A DNA stretch of 64,000 nucleotides, from positions 6,632,001 through 6,696,000 of the forward strand of contig NZ_CP116257.1 in NCBI RefSeq assembly GCF_027947595.1, given 5' to 3'. A program made the position numbers and the translations under genes. The notes below the pieces were generated by a model, which worked only from the letters and a program-made list of their open reading frames with translations, did no database searches and was not told where the DNA came from. This document shows, in pieces, positions 46,455-54,747 of this stretch (positions within the stretch are counted from its first letter, which is position 1; each line of letters opens with the position of its first letter). Origin of the DNA: Streptomyces lienomycini. Its GTDB lineage: Bacteria > Actinomycetota > Actinomycetes > Streptomycetales > Streptomycetaceae.

Positions 46455-46528
46455 GGTGCGACGGTACCGGTGAGGTGTGACAGGACGGTCGGGGAGTCGC
46501 CTTCTCAGAGGTCGCGCAGATAGGCGTG

Positions 46529-47296
46529 TACTCATGGTCGGCGGTGCGGGCGTTCGTCCCAGCGGTGGGTCTTCCATGCCTGGCGGATCAGGTTACGGAC
46601 GGTGATGATCGTGTCGGCGAGATCGAAGAAGGCGTTGACGACCATGGCCCGGCGCTCGTGGCAGCGGGCGAGGCGGTGGAAGGCGTTGTCGAGCAGGGCG
46701 CGAGTCTTGTCGGAGTCGTAGCCGGCGTCCAGGTGGACGGTGATGTCGTCGGGCAGCGGTCCGAGGTCGTCCAGGCGGTCCAGGGTCGAGGCGAGCAGCG
46801 GGGAGTCGTGTCGGTTGGGCCCGGCCAGGACGCGGCCCAGCGGAAGTCCGTAACCGCCCGTCATGCCCGAGCGTTTCAGGCCCTGTTTGCCGCGGTCGAC
46901 TGGGGAACGCCCGGCTACCTCGCCGCCTCCGGGGGCCTTGGTGATCGAGCCGTCGACGGCGATCTGGTCGAGCTCCAGCCCGACGATCCGGTCGTAGGAC
47001 TCCAGCGCGATCCGCCTGAGCCGCGCGAAGACGCCCAGGGCGATCCACTCGTCGCGGCGGTTGCGGATAGTGGTGGCCGAGCAGGTCGTGTCTGCGATCG
47101 CCTGGTAGGAGCAGCCGGAACGCAGGAGTTGCAGCATCTTGTCGAAGACGATCCGATCGCTGATGCGCCGTCGATGGCAGCCCAGCGGATGGTCCGGGTG
47201 GTACTCCGGCCGTTCGGGCGGCAGGGCCGCGAATCGGCCCCAGAGGGGTTCGGTCAGTCATGACGGCAGCACAGGCACAGGTCTCCCCAATGAGTA
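46529..47296. mobile_element. Degenerate IS5-family insertion sequence
   Basis: The element is defined by a damaged IS5-type transposase gene. Imperfect inverted ends share TACTCAT followed by (T)GG: left near 46529-46537, right near 47286-47296 on the opposite strand. The ends are approximate. No certain target-site duplication was found. At about 770 bases it is somewhat short for the family, consistent with an internal deletion. It lies just upstream of recD2 and could affect that gene's promoter. Confidence 0.6.
46532..47261 (-). pseudogene. IS5-family transposase, twice damaged
   Basis: The transposase sequence reads in one frame from just after 47258 (TEPLWGRFAALPPERPEYHPDHPLGC) to the stop at 46532. 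Its initiation codon is out of frame. The start region carries a duplicated TGAC (ATGACTGACCGAA, where ATGACCGAA would give Met-Thr-Glu), shifting the ATG into another frame. An in-frame deletion near 46685 joins KTRALLD directly to NAFHRLARC. Family members normally have about 35 more residues here, including the catalytic Glu of the DDE triad. The two Asp residues (AVDGSITK, DAGYDSDK) remain. An ATG at 47137 could start a fragment, but it would not be active. Confidence 0.8.
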
Positions 47297-47736
47297 GTGT
47301 GCGTGGTGAAGTTGCTGGTCACGGCTCTGGTGTGAGGGGCAGGAGAACTACTCGCGCTGGTCGTCGGCTGGTGCCCACGACGATCGGGTCAGAGGTCTCG
47401 TGGCCATGCCGCGGGCTCGCTCTGGTTCGTGGCGGCGCCGCTCACCACATCCCTCTGGGCCCCGGGCGGTAGGCAGACCCTCGACGTCACCGGCCTACAG
47501 GTAGTCCATGAACAAGGGCCCCGCCTGACGGCGCGGCGTCGGGCGGTGAGGCCGACATACTTGTCGCCCCGGTCGGCCGCGGCAAGCAGATCTGACGGGG
47601 ATGTGGCCACGCGCATGATCGCCCCGGACCGACGCATCCTCGCCAGGACAACTCAACAGCGTCGGTGCGTATTTGGGTCAGGCTCGAAGCGATCACACAG
47701 CCGTCATCACTGTGGATTGTCAGGCCGCGCAGATGG
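47297..47736. other. Non-coding stretch right of the IS element
   Basis: About 440 bases with no supportable gene. Short open frames on both strands have no ribosome sites or recognisable products. It may hold remnants of older insertions. Confidence 0.4.
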
Positions 47737-48513
47737 TCAGGCTGCTTGCGCGAAGGCCGTGATTGCGTCGATGAGGTCGGCCGGAGCTTCCAGTGGGATC
47801 AGGTGACCCGTGTTCGGAATCACCGTGAAGTCAGCTCCGGAGAGGTAGGGCATCAGGTTGTTGACGAGCACGTCGACGGGCTCGACATGGTCGTTCTCTC
47901 CGGCGACGACGAGGGCAGGGACGCTGATCATGCGGGTGTACTCGCTGACGTCCTCCGCGATGCCGCGCAGCGGCCACTCCGTGCGGGCGGCCTCGGTACT
48001 GGCCCGCGAGTCGGTCGCGATCTGCGACTTGATCGATTCGGGCAGCTCCGTCGCGGTGAGGATGTGATCCCGTGCGCCAGCGACGGACTCGTTGGAGTCG
48101 TAGGCGTGGGAAAGGCGTTCCCGGTACTCGGGAGTGATCCCTGCGGCGGGCTTCGCCGGAGCGGAACCGACGAGGATGATCCCGCGGAGGCCGGTGGGCC
48201 GGGTCGCCGCTATGAGCTGCGCGACCTTGCCACCCATGGAATGTCCGACGAGGACGTAGTCGGTGACGCCCGCGTCGGCGATCACGGCGAGCGTGTCGTC
48301 GGCGAGTTGCCGGAGGGTGTAAGGGCCGGCCAGGTTGCTCGAGCGGCTCCACCCGCGGAAGTCGACAGTGAGCATGTCGCGTCCCGCGAGGCGGTCGACG
48401 ACGAGGTCCCAGGCGCGGGCGGATCCACCCCAGTAGTGCAGAAACACCAGGGTCGGTCCGCTCCCCGGCCGGTGGTCATAAGCGGGCAGTAGCGGCTGCT
48501 GCGTCGTGTTCAT
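47737..48513 (-). CDS. Alpha/beta-hydrolase
   Basis: A 258-residue soluble alpha/beta-hydrolase with the oxyanion-hole HYWGGSARAW, nucleophile Ser in VGHSMGGKVAQ, acid Asp in VAGENDHVEP and His in NTGHLIPLE. It is similar in plan to haloperoxidase- and esterase-like enzymes; substrate unknown. The ATG at 48513 has GAGAGGG upstream. It is divergent from an AraC regulator, and the pair looks like a self-contained regulated cassette. It uses more A/T-ending codons than neighbouring genes. Confidence 0.88.
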   Translation of the reverse strand: MNTTQQPLLPAYDHRPGSGPTLVFLHYWGGSARAWDLVVDRLAGRDMLTVDFRGWSRSSNLAGPYTLRQLADDTLAVIADAGVTDYVLVGHSMGGKVAQLIAATRPTGLRGIILVGSAPAKPAAGITPEYRERLSHAYDSNESVAGARDHILTATELPESIKSQIATDSRASTEAARTEWPLRGIAEDVSEYTRMISVPALVVAGENDHVEPVDVLVNNLMPYLSGADFTVIPNTGHLIPLEAPADLIDAITAFAQAA

Positions 48514-48627
48514 CGTGACCCTCTCGATCAGTGTTCTGGGGCAGTTGTTCTCTGTGTGTTCATTGAATTCCTTCCGCTGTGTCGGGGCATCGGCATGACT
48601 GGTCGCCTGATGGTAGAAACTGGACAG

Positions 48628-49455
48628 ATGACCGTGATCCGGCAGATGACCTACCAGCCCGTCGGGCGCCGTGCCGCCACTGTCGAAACCATGACGTTCG
48701 ACCGCCTTCGCGAGCTGAACGACGGCGGGACACAGCGCGCCGACTTCCACGTCCTCGCCGTCGTCGATGCCGGGCACGGATCCGTCACCGTGGACTTCCT
48801 CCGACACCCGCTCCAGGAGCGGTCCGCGGTGTGGGTCGCTCCTGGAGCTGTGCACCGATGGGACGACATCACTGGCGTGGCTGGGCACGTCGTGCTGTTC
48901 GTGCCGACCGCGCCGGTCACCCACGCCACCCGGGAGCTCGTCGCTTCCCCGGACCTGGTCGCTCACTGGAGCATTCCCGACGCCGACTGGCCGTTCGTCG
49001 ACACCGCGCGCAACCATCTCCTGCTCGAAGCATCCGCCCCACCCGGGGATATCTCGACGGAGCTGCCCGAGATCCTGCTGTCCGCGCTTATCGCCCGGCT
49101 CCGGCCCCCGCACGCCGATGCACGGTCGATCAATCCGGTGTTCCGACTGTTCCGGTCCAGCGTCGAGGCGCACTTCCGGGAACATCATGACGCCGGCTAT
49201 TACGCCCGGACGCTGGGATACGCTCCCCGCACCCTCTCAAGAGCGGTGCAGCAGGTCACCGGCCGCAGCGCGAAGGCGTACATCGTCGATCGGATCGTCC
49301 TGGAAGCCAAACGGCTCCTCGCACACGACCGCCTCACCGCGACCGCCTGCGCCAACACGCTCGGCTTCCCCGACGCGTCCAACTTCTCGGTGTTCTTCCG
49401 GAAGGCGACAGGCGTGCGCCCGGGCGCGTGGCAGGCGAGGGCGGCCGTCGAGTGA
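48628..49455 (+). CDS. AraC-family transcriptional regulator
   Basis: About 275 residues. An N-terminal cupin-like sensing domain (ADFHVLAVVDAGHGSVTVDF, LQERSAVWVAPGAVHRW) is followed by a C-terminal double HTH (YYARTLGYAPRTLSRAVQQVTG, ACANTLGFPDASNFSVFFRKATGVRPGAWQ). It probably regulates the divergent hydrolase, starting 114 bases away. The start is uncertain: ATG 48628 begins the conserved sequence, while in-frame starts at 48556, 48595 and 48610 would lengthen it. Confidence 0.86.
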   Translation: MTVIRQMTYQPVGRRAATVETMTFDRLRELNDGGTQRADFHVLAVVDAGHGSVTVDFLRHPLQERSAVWVAPGAVHRWDDITGVAGHVVLFVPTAPVTHATRELVASPDLVAHWSIPDADWPFVDTARNHLLLEASAPPGDISTELPEILLSALIARLRPPHADARSINPVFRLFRSSVEAHFREHHDAGYYARTLGYAPRTLSRAVQQVTGRSAKAYIVDRIVLEAKRLLAHDRLTATACANTLGFPDASNFSVFFRKATGVRPGAWQARAAVE

Positions 49456-49575
49456 GGGGGTACTCATCCATGATCACGGAGCGTCGCAACTCCGTGATCG
49501 CGAGGTCCCTGTCCCTGCCTCGGGTGCTTGGGTACCACCGTGCCCATCTGCGAGACCTCTCAGTACTCCGGGCTC

Positions 49576-50148
49576 ATGGACTACGCCAAGATGCGCGCCA
49601 TCGCCGCGGAGCTCGGGGCCTACTCGGAGCAGCTCGAGGGGTCGTGGAGCGTCGAGATCGGGCCGTCCGGTCCGATACTGGCGATGATGTGCCCGCCGAA
49701 GCGGCACGAGGGCGCGGTCCGCCGCGTCTGCAAGCAGTTGGACGCGCAACTGCCCCGCACCCACCCCGGCTACATCTGCGCGAACGGCCCCGAGATCGAG
49801 CATCCGGCCATCGGCCGCATGCGCCGCCCCGACGCCGTCGTGATCCCCGAGGCCACCCTCGGCGAAGAGGGCCTGGCCGTCGACGCGACCCGGGTACTGG
49901 CCGCCGTCGAGATCGTCTCGCCGCCCAATCCGAGCAACGACTACGACGAGAAGTTGGCCGACTATCCGGCCATGGGCATCCCGCACTACATGATCGTGGA
50001 CCCGCGCACCGGAACCATCGAGGTGCACTCCGAGCCGTGCAAGGGTCGCTACGGCAGCAAGGAGCCGTACATCTTCGGCGACGAGGTGCCGTTCGGGCCG
50101 TGGACGGTGGAGACGTCGGAGTTCCGCAGGTACGGCAGGGACGGCTAG
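49576..50148 (+). CDS. Uma2-family (DUF820) putative endonuclease
   Basis: A 190-residue protein of the Uma2 group with a PD-(D/E)XK nuclease-like core: RRPDAVVIPE, AVEIVSPPN and DYDEKLADYPAMGIPHYMIVDP. These are very numerous in Streptomyces and their biological role is largely unknown. The ATG at 49576 begins the typical sequence (DYAKMRAIAAELGAYSEQLEG); in-frame TTG 49528 and GTG 49540 are alternatives without better ribosome sites. Confidence 0.83.
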   Translation: MDYAKMRAIAAELGAYSEQLEGSWSVEIGPSGPILAMMCPPKRHEGAVRRVCKQLDAQLPRTHPGYICANGPEIEHPAIGRMRRPDAVVIPEATLGEEGLAVDATRVLAAVEIVSPPNPSNDYDEKLADYPAMGIPHYMIVDPRTGTIEVHSEPCKGRYGSKEPYIFGDEVPFGPWTVETSEFRRYGRDG

Positions 50149-50351
50149 GGCCAGTTGTCCTCCGGCTCCTGCTCCTTCAGCACCGTGAGGAGGCGGGTGA
50201 AGGCGGCGCGGGGGAAGGCGAGGGTGGCCCGGGCGGGGGCCTTGGAGTCGCGGACGGCGACGTGGGACGTCGACGTCGCTATCTCCACGCAGTTGTTGCC
50301 GTCGCCACCACCGGAGTAGGACGACTTGAACCAGTTGTCAGGGGTGGTCAC
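50145..50351 (-). CDS. DUF397 protein
   Basis: A 68-residue protein with the DUF397 core: WFKSSYSGGGDGNNCVEIA, HVAVRDSKAP, FPRAAFTRLL. In Streptomyces these are encoded beside XRE/DUF5753 regulators, as here, and function with them in developmental or antibiotic control, as in the BldB/AbaA-like loci. The gene lies 6 bases downstream of the XRE gene and overlaps the end of the Uma2 gene on the other strand by 4 bases. Confidence 0.88.
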   Translation of the reverse strand: MTTPDNWFKSSYSGGGDGNNCVEIATSTSHVAVRDSKAPARATLAFPRAAFTRLLTVLKEQEPEDNWP

Positions 50352-50357
50352 AGAGAA

Positions 50358-51209
50358 TCACAGTTCCTTGGCCAGTCTCTGGATGAAGTCACGCGACCGG
50401 CTGCGGTCGAGCGACACGTCCTTCACTGTACGGAAGACCGTTCTAAGAACACCGAGTTGGGCCTCGGAATCGATGAAACCGGTGCCGTGCGGCGCGTCGC
50501 GAACGGCTGTGTCCAGTTTCGGCACGCCCCCGCCGGCCAGCATCATGGGGCTCCAGGTCCCACCGAAGCCGTCCAGGTCGAAAGGGATGACGCGCACTGT
50601 GACGTGGTCGGCCTCGGAGAGTTCCAGCAGCCGGGCCAACTGTGCCCGCGCAGTGGCACGATTCCCCACCCTGATACGCAACGCCGCTTCATGGACAACG
50701 GCTACGTACGGTGCAGGCGTTGGGCCGTTGAGGACTGTCTTGCGCTGCATCCGGTGCCGGACTCGCAGGTCCAGTTCCTCGTGAGGCAATTCGGGGACTC
50801 TGGAGGAGAAGGCAGCGCGGGAGTAGTCCTCGGTCTGCAGCAGGCCGGGTACGAACAGAAACTCGAGGTCGCACCGGTATGTGGAGTAGTGCTCCAACTC
50901 CGCGAGATCTAGAAACGGCGTGGGCAGGAAGCCCCGGTACTCCTCCCACCACCCGCGCGCCCGGTCGGTCGCCATGACAACGAGGGCATCGACGAAGTCC
51001 TCGTCCGTGCACGAGTAGTGAGCCGCGAGACGGCGCAACCTCTCTTCACTGACACCCGCGAGCCCGGATTCGATGTGGCTGATCTGTACTCGATTCGTCC
51101 CGAGGAGCGCCGCCGCCTCGGTCGCCGCGAGTCCCGCCGCATCGCGAAGCCTGCGCAGTTCAGTCGCCAACCGCATCTGGCGTGCAGTGGGTTCACGCCT
51201 CAAGACCAT
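50358..51209 (-). CDS. XRE-family HTH regulator with DUF5753 domain
   Basis: A 283-residue regulator. An N-terminal helix-turn-helix (ARQMRLATELRRLRDAAGLAATEAAALLGTNRVQISHIESG) is followed by a DUF5753 domain (WWEEYRGFLPTPFLDLAELE, YRCDLEFLFVPGLLQTEDYSRA, ADHVTVRVIPFDLDG). This is one of the large AbaA/WhiJ-like streptomycete set, usually paired with a DUF397 protein that modulates DNA binding. It is divergent from the HATPase gene. Confidence 0.9.
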   Translation of the reverse strand: MVLRREPTARQMRLATELRRLRDAAGLAATEAAALLGTNRVQISHIESGLAGVSEERLRRLAAHYSCTDEDFVDALVVMATDRARGWWEEYRGFLPTPFLDLAELEHYSTYRCDLEFLFVPGLLQTEDYSRAAFSSRVPELPHEELDLRVRHRMQRKTVLNGPTPAPYVAVVHEAALRIRVGNRATARAQLARLLELSEADHVTVRVIPFDLDGFGGTWSPMMLAGGGVPKLDTAVRDAPHGTGFIDSEAQLGVLRTVFRTVKDVSLDRSRSRDFIQRLAKEL

Positions 51210-51429
51210 CGACGGCTCCTCGGCTCAACGCACCCGTTGGGGCGACTCGTTCGGATTCAGATTGGGCGATCCACTTGCCCCGTATGACATGTTAGCCCTA
51301 CCGTCGGTGACGCGACGCACACCATGCGACACCGGGCCACCGGAAGCGCACCGCCCCGTCCTGCCACGACGGCTGCGGCAATGACACCGGGCCCACCCTC
51401 ACCCCACCACCCTCCGCGAGGAGCTCCGC

Positions 51430-51840
51430 ATGCCTGAAAACGAACCGTGGGAGTACTCCCTCTACATCCCCAACGACCTGCGCGCCGTCACCATCAGCCG
51501 CCGCACCCTCCGTCTGATCCTCACCATGCACGGGCTGATCCGCCTCGTCGACGTCGCCGAACTACTGGCCACCGAGCTGGTCTCCAACGCCGTACGGCAC
51601 ACCAAGGGCCCCGCCGCCCTCCGCGTCCGCCGGTCGCCGCCGGGCACGCTGCGGATCGGGGCGTGGGACGCGGACCCCGAACCGCCCGAGCCGCCCGCCC
51701 GGTTCGAGGGGGTGACGGAGCTGGAGCAGGGGCGGGGGCTGGCGCTGGTGCGGGCCTGCGCGGACGTGTGGGGGTGGCATCCGCTGGCCAGGCACGGCAA
51801 CCGGGGGAAGTACGTGTGGTGCGAGCTGGCGGCGTCCTGA
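51430..51840 (+). CDS. HATPase_c protein (anti-sigma-factor-like serine kinase fold)
   Basis: A 136-residue GHKL ATPase-like protein of the RsbW/SpoIIAB-like type: N-box LLATELVSNAVRHTKG, G1 WDADPEPPEPP, G2 QGRGLALVRACAD. These small ATPases are common beside XRE/DUF397 pairs in Streptomyces and may bind sigma factors or the regulators. Whether it binds ATP or has a kinase target is not known. GAGG precedes the ATG. Confidence 0.88.
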   Translation: MPENEPWEYSLYIPNDLRAVTISRRTLRLILTMHGLIRLVDVAELLATELVSNAVRHTKGPAALRVRRSPPGTLRIGAWDADPEPPEPPARFEGVTELEQGRGLALVRACADVWGWHPLARHGNRGKYVWCELAAS

Positions 51841-51905
51841 GCACGCTGGCCGGCCCTGGCGTCCAGCCTCAAGAGGCGCTCCCGGAACCCCGGTGAGCCG
51901 GGCAA

Positions 51906-52811
51906 TCACCGGCTCAGGGTCGCCTCCTCACGCATGTGCGACAGCTTCTCCGGGTTGCGCACCGCGTAGAGCCCGGTGATGCGGCCCTCGTCGAAGCGCA
52001 CCGCCACCACGGTGTCGAGTTCGCCGTCGAGCCGGACGACCAGGGCCGGGTGTCCGTTGACCTGGGCCCGGTCCATCGTCATCACGACGGGCAGCTTGCT
52101 CAGGCCGCCCAGCATCAGGCGGGCCACCTTGTCGGCCCCGGTGACGGGCCGCAGCACGGCCTGCTTGATGCCGCCGCCGTCGCCGAGCAGGACGACGTCC
52201 GGGGAGAGGATGTCCAGCAGGCCCTGGAGGTCGCCCGTCTCCACGGCCCGCTGGAACGCGGCGAGCGCCTTGCGGGACTCGGTCGCCGTGACCTCCCCGC
52301 GCGGGCGGCGGGCCGCGACGTGTGCGCGGGCGCGGTGCGCGATCTGCCGAACGGCGGCCGGGCTCTTCTCGACCGCCTCGGCGATCTCGTCGTAGGCGAG
52401 GTCGAACACCTCGCGCAGGACGAACACCGCCCGCTCGACCGGCGTCAGCGTCTCCAGGACCAGCATCATCGCCATCGACACACTGTCGGCCAGCTCGACG
52501 TCCTCGGCCACGTCGGGTGTGGTCAGCAGCGGCTCGGGCAGCCAGGAGCCCACGTAGGACTCCCTGCGGCGGCCGAGCGTGCGCAGTCGGTTCAGGGACT
52601 GGCGGGTGGTGATGCGGACGAGGTAGGCGCGTCGGTCCCGCACCGTGCCGACGTCGACCCCCGCCCACTTCAGCCAGGTCTCCTGGAGCACGTCCTCCGC
52701 GTCGGCGGCCGAGCCGAGCATCTCGTAGGCGACGGTGAAGAGCAGGTTGCGGTGGGCGACGAAGGCTTCCGTGGCACCGTCCTGTTCGCGGCCGTTGTTC
52801 TCGCTGGTCAC
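51906..52811 (-). CDS. ECF41-type RNA polymerase sigma factor with C-terminal SnoaL-like domain
   Basis: A 301-residue ECF sigma factor. Region 2 (NLLFTVAYEMLGSAADAEDVLQETWLKW) and region 4 (LTPVERAVFVLREVFDLAYDEIAEAVEKSPAAVRQIAHRAR) are followed by a ~100-residue NTF2/SnoaL-like domain (LDILSPDVVLLGDGGG). In the ECF41 group this domain controls activity in place of a separate anti-sigma factor. The divergent neighbour is an AhpD-like carboxymuconolactone decarboxylase, the defining ECF41 partner. The GTG at 52811 has GGGAGAAG upstream. Confidence 0.93.
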   Translation of the reverse strand: MTSENNGREQDGATEAFVAHRNLLFTVAYEMLGSAADAEDVLQETWLKWAGVDVGTVRDRRAYLVRITTRQSLNRLRTLGRRRESYVGSWLPEPLLTTPDVAEDVELADSVSMAMMLVLETLTPVERAVFVLREVFDLAYDEIAEAVEKSPAAVRQIAHRARAHVAARRPRGEVTATESRKALAAFQRAVETGDLQGLLDILSPDVVLLGDGGGIKQAVLRPVTGADKVARLMLGGLSKLPVVMTMDRAQVNGHPALVVRLDGELDTVVAVRFDEGRITGLYAVRNPEKLSHMREEATLSR

Positions 52812-52855
52812 CAGCTTCTCCCGTTCGTTCGGTTCAGACGGTGTCTCGCGCAAGG

Positions 52856-52882
52856 GACACCGCTCGCCCCGATTCTGTGACG
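52856..52882 (-). promoter_or_regulatory. Probable ECF41-type promoter of the sigma gene
   Basis: On the minus strand: CGTCACA (52882-52876), 16 bases, TGTC (52859-52856). Against the recalled ECF41 consensus TGTCACA-N16-CGTC this differs at two positions with exact spacing. It ends 45 bases before the sigma gene start and suggests autoregulation. Confidence 0.55.
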
Positions 52883-52916
52883 CCCCTCCACGGTGGCCCG
52901 GGTCACGTCCGCGTCC

Positions 52917-52943
52917 TGTCACAGGGTGCGGGGCGGCGGCGTC
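52917..52943 (+). promoter_or_regulatory. ECF41-type promoter of the AhpD-like gene
   Basis: TGTCACA (52917-52923), exactly 16 bases, CGTC (52940-52943): a perfect match to the recalled ECF41 consensus. It lies 45 bases before the ATG of the carboxymuconolactone decarboxylase-like gene. Confidence 0.8.
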
Positions 52944-52987
52944 TTGTGTTCGTCACCGAGGCACCGAGAGCAAGCGAGGACGAGACC

Positions 52988-53473
52988 ATGGACACCCGAT
53001 TCAATCTGTTCGAGAACGAGTTCGCCGCCAGGTTCGCGAAGCGGTTCGCGGGCGCCGGGATGCTGGTGAACCAGTCGGCGCTGCCGAAGGCCACGCAGGA
53101 GCTGGTGTCGCTGCGGGCCAGCCAGATCAACGGCTGCGGCCACTGCATCGACATGCACACCAAGGAGGCCGCGGCCGCCGGGGAGAGCGCGGTCCGGCTG
53201 CACCTGCTCGCCGCCTGGCGCGAGTCCACGGTCTTCACCGAGGCCGAGCAGGCGGCGCTGGCCCTCGCCGAGGAGGGCACCCGGCTCGCCGACGCGCACG
53301 AGGGCGTGTCCGACGAGACGTGGGCGCTGGTGCGCAAGCACTACGACGACGACCAGGTCGCCGCGCTGGTCTGCCTGGTCGCGCTGATCAACGCGGCGAA
53401 TCGGCTCGCCGTGATCACGCACCAGAAGGGCGGCTCGTACGAGGTGGGGAGGTTCGCGGCGGTGTCCGGCTGA
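52988..53473 (+). CDS. Carboxymuconolactone decarboxylase-family (AhpD-like) protein
   Basis: A 161-residue all-helical protein with the CxxC-type redox site in INGCGHCIDMHTKEA. It is typical of AhpD-like alkylhydroperoxidase/CMD proteins and is the conserved target gene of ECF41 sigma factors. It may reduce peroxides or another oxidised substrate; the actual reaction in ECF41 systems is unsettled. The ATG at 52988 has GCGAGGA upstream. Confidence 0.92.
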   Translation: MDTRFNLFENEFAARFAKRFAGAGMLVNQSALPKATQELVSLRASQINGCGHCIDMHTKEAAAAGESAVRLHLLAAWRESTVFTEAEQAALALAEEGTRLADAHEGVSDETWALVRKHYDDDQVAALVCLVALINAANRLAVITHQKGGSYEVGRFAAVSG

Positions 53474-53651
53474 CACCGGGGGCGGACGTCGAAGGAGGCG
53501 GACGTCGCGGGGGGACGGCGGGCGTTGGTGCGCCGGCGTGATGGTGCGGGGCGCCCCCCCCATGGGAACCCCCTCGAAACCGAGGACAGAATCGCCGATC
53601 TGTCCTCGGTTCTCGACATGGGTTCCCCGTCCGCCCCGCCGCCGGTCCCGA

Positions 53652-54599
53652 TCAGTTCCGGGAGGCAGGGGCCGCCCCGGCCGCGTACACCGAGGTGAAC
53701 CGCTCGACGGCCTCCCACAGTTCGCCTTCGCGCCGCGGATCGTAGGACTCCTGCGACGAGCGGTCCACACGGCCGCGGTCGACGTACGAGCCGGTCGGCG
53801 CCTCGGTCGTGCCGAGGACGACGTCAGCGAGGCAGCGGCCCGCCACGCCGCGGCCGGTGGCAAACGGGGTGAGGGCCAGCGCCGGCATGACGCGGCGCAT
53901 CGCGAACCGGGAGACGGGTCCCGCGTCGCGGGTGAGACCGGTGCCGGGGACGAACCCCGGGTTGTAGGCGACGGCGTCGATCCCGGCGGGCAGCCGGCGC
54001 GCGTACTCGTGCACCAGGTAGATCGCGGCCAGCTTGCTCGTCGAGTACGCGGTGCGGCCGGCGGCTTGGGTGTCCGGCTTCGGGAAGGCGCCCGTGCGGA
54101 CGAGGACGTCCGGGGACTTCCAGGCCGGGCCGGGCACCATGCCCATGTTGTGCTTGAAGTCGCCGAAGTGGGTGTCGCTGGCGGTGATGACGATCCGGGC
54201 GGGAGCGACGAACCGGTCCTGGAGCAGGCGGACGAACAGGTGGTTGGCGAGCACGTTGACGGCGAAGGTGGCCTCGAACCCGTCGGGTGCCTCGGTCAAC
54301 GCGTTCACGTACTGAATGCCCGCGTTGCCCACGAAGCCGCGCAGTGGCGGCACATCACCGCGCTCCAGCCGGTCGCGGATCTCGTCGGCGGCCGAGCGGA
54401 CGGTGGCCAGGGAGGCGAGGTCCGCCGAGACGGGCGAGACCGTGTGCCCGCCCGCGCCGAGCTCCGCGGCGAGCTGTGCGCCGGAGGAGCCACGGGCCAC
54501 GACCAGGAGGTGCGTGTCCGGCGACCTGCGCAGGATGCTCTCCGCGGCGACGCGGCCGATCCCGCGGCTCGCGCCCGTCATCACGATGGTGTGCTTCAT
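53652..54599 (-). CDS. Short-chain dehydrogenase/reductase
   Basis: A 315-residue SDR of the protochlorophyllide-reductase/WW-oxidoreductase-like subgroup: NAD(P) motif TGASRGIG, GNAGIQY, NVLANHLFVRLL, catalytic Ser in VITASDTHFGD and the YSTSK tyrosine-lysine pair. Substrate unknown. The ATG at 54599 faces away from an XRE regulator that begins 149 bases upstream, probably its controller. Confidence 0.9.
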   Translation of the reverse strand: MKHTIVMTGASRGIGRVAAESILRRSPDTHLLVVARGSSGAQLAAELGAGGHTVSPVSADLASLATVRSAADEIRDRLERGDVPPLRGFVGNAGIQYVNALTEAPDGFEATFAVNVLANHLFVRLLQDRFVAPARIVITASDTHFGDFKHNMGMVPGPAWKSPDVLVRTGAFPKPDTQAAGRTAYSTSKLAAIYLVHEYARRLPAGIDAVAYNPGFVPGTGLTRDAGPVSRFAMRRVMPALALTPFATGRGVAGRCLADVVLGTTEAPTGSYVDRGRVDRSSQESYDPRREGELWEAVERFTSVYAAGAAPASRN

Positions 54600-54747
54600 G
54601 GAAGGCTCCCCGACTGGTCGAACGACGGCGCCCGGCTCGGGCGCGGTTCCACCGTCGCCGGTGGCGCCGTCGCCGGCCAGTGCCGTCCCCGGCCCCAGGA
54701 CTGGCAGTACCCAGGCTGATCCGGTGCCGGGCGGCGAGAATGGACCC

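Noticed and set aside
42381..46523. 1380-codon open frame on the plus strand opposite citA and recD2
   Set aside because: The minus strand encodes unmistakable citrate synthase and RecD2. The plus frame is a GC-skew shadow made of Val/Gly/His/Arg-rich sequence.
46505..47397. Direct repeat TCAGAGGTC at 46505-46513 and 47389-47397 as a target-site duplication of the IS
   Set aside because: The sequences just inside these repeats are not inverted copies of each other, whereas TACTCAT-(T)GG ends lie closer to the transposase gene. The 9-base match may be chance.
47260..47806. Several short open frames to the right of the IS
   Set aside because: No ribosome sites or recognisable products; they overlap each other on both strands.
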